Positions 63,798 through 64,000 of a stretch of DNA of 64,000 bases are shown here, piece after piece. A program made the position numbers and the translations under genes. Position 1 is the first letter of the stretch. Each line of letters begins with the position of its first letter. The notes beneath the pieces are model-generated. The model made no database searches, was not told where the DNA came from, and was given only the letters and a program-made list of their open reading frames with translations. The stretch is from Lysinibacillus sp. G4S2 (lineage in GTDB: Bacteria > Bacillota > Bacilli > Bacillales_A > Planococcaceae): assembly GCF_030348505.1 (NCBI RefSeq), contig NZ_JAUCFJ010000002.1, forward strand, positions 5,336,001-5,400,000, given 5' to 3'.

Positions 63798-64000
63798 TTA
63801 ACTCCCTTTAGAAATTAGCCATACCCTTAACATGGATACTAATTGTTCTAAATTTAATGGCTTACTTATATAATCTGAAGCACCAGCCTCGAGTGATTTA
63901 TCTCGATCATTTTTCATGGCTTTCGCTGTTAAAGCGATAATCGGTAATTCTGTCATCTTCATTTGTTTTCGTATAATCGACATCGTTTCATAGCCATCCA
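63798..64000 (-). CDS. rsbK: Receiver-domain end of a hybrid kinase (RsbK-like), partial
   Basis: The last about 66 residues of a longer protein cut by the window edge: [19 protein letters not shown], then [38 protein letters not shown]. This is the second half of a response-regulator receiver, with the conserved Thr/Ala and Lys positions (ALTAKA, SKP). The gene order with rsbM matches the RsbK hybrid kinase of the B. cereus group. An unrelated hybrid kinase cannot be excluded from this fragment. Confidence 0.7.
   Translation of the reverse strand, partial: DGYETMSIIRKQMKMTELPIIALTAKAMKNDRDKSLEAGASDYISKPLNLEQLVSMLRVWLISKGS

Overview
The window looks like chromosomal DNA of a low-GC, endospore-type Bacillales. 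The gene order gltX-ispF-ispD-yacL-radA-clpC-mcsB-mcsA-ctsR, the consistently strong Shine-Dalgarno (SD) sites and a tripartite CtsR operator all point there. Several proteins (HemAT, an RsbY/RsbM/RsbK-type set, DUF4003, PsiE) and the intergenic repeats make a Lysinibacillus-like bacterium the best guess. That genus call is an inference, because no rRNA gene is present.

Layout. 1-11.6 kb: the protein-quality-control operon ctsR-mcsA-mcsB-clpC, then radA, yacL-ispD, ispF and the start of gltX, all on the minus strand, with a plus-strand SWIM-domain gene inside. disA, usually between radA and yacL, is missing. 11.6-16.2 kb: a DUF4870 protein, a methyltransferase, CorA and the oxygen sensor HemAT. 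16.8-21.5 kb: a two-component system facing a LanFEG/BcrAB-like ABC exporter, probably an antimicrobial-peptide detoxification module. 21.7-29.4 kb: a thioesterase, two aldehyde dehydrogenases, DUF4003, DUF779, RluF and a cupin. 29.9-34.6 kb: a complete branched-chain amino-acid ABC transporter (livFGMHJ) with CodY-like boxes. 35-40.7 kb: a methyltransferase, an IsdG-type heme monooxygenase, a YeiH family transporter with divergent LysR regulator, another LysR regulator and a CofE-like protein. 41.05-42.94 kb: a compact RNA-repair operon. 43.5-50.4 kb: HelD, then an amino-acid/sulfur-compound ABC transporter led by an acyl-CoA-dehydrogenase-like enzyme. 50.5-58.2 kb: a VCBS-type protein, two glyoxalase-fold proteins, a chemoreceptor, guaC and an IS1182-type insertion sequence. 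58.4-64 kb: PsiE, an Eis-like acetyltransferase, a decayed padR upstream of a HAAS-domain membrane protein, and a RsbY/RsbM/RsbK-like stress-signalling cluster cut by the window edge.

The most interesting locus is 41.05-42.94 kb. On one strand, in order, lie a promoter, a polynucleotide-kinase/HD protein, a minimal RNA ligase, an aberrant tRNA-like sequence and a strong terminator. This looks like an end-healing and sealing operon that carries its own tRNA-like RNA, and it is bracketed by inward-facing ends of a dispersed repeat family. That family recurs through the window, and one copy is split by the IS with a 10-bp target duplication.

Starts were chosen by SD position and family N-termini, so several CDSs are shorter than the maximal open frame. 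Gene functions come from recognised motifs and remembered family features. No database search was run.
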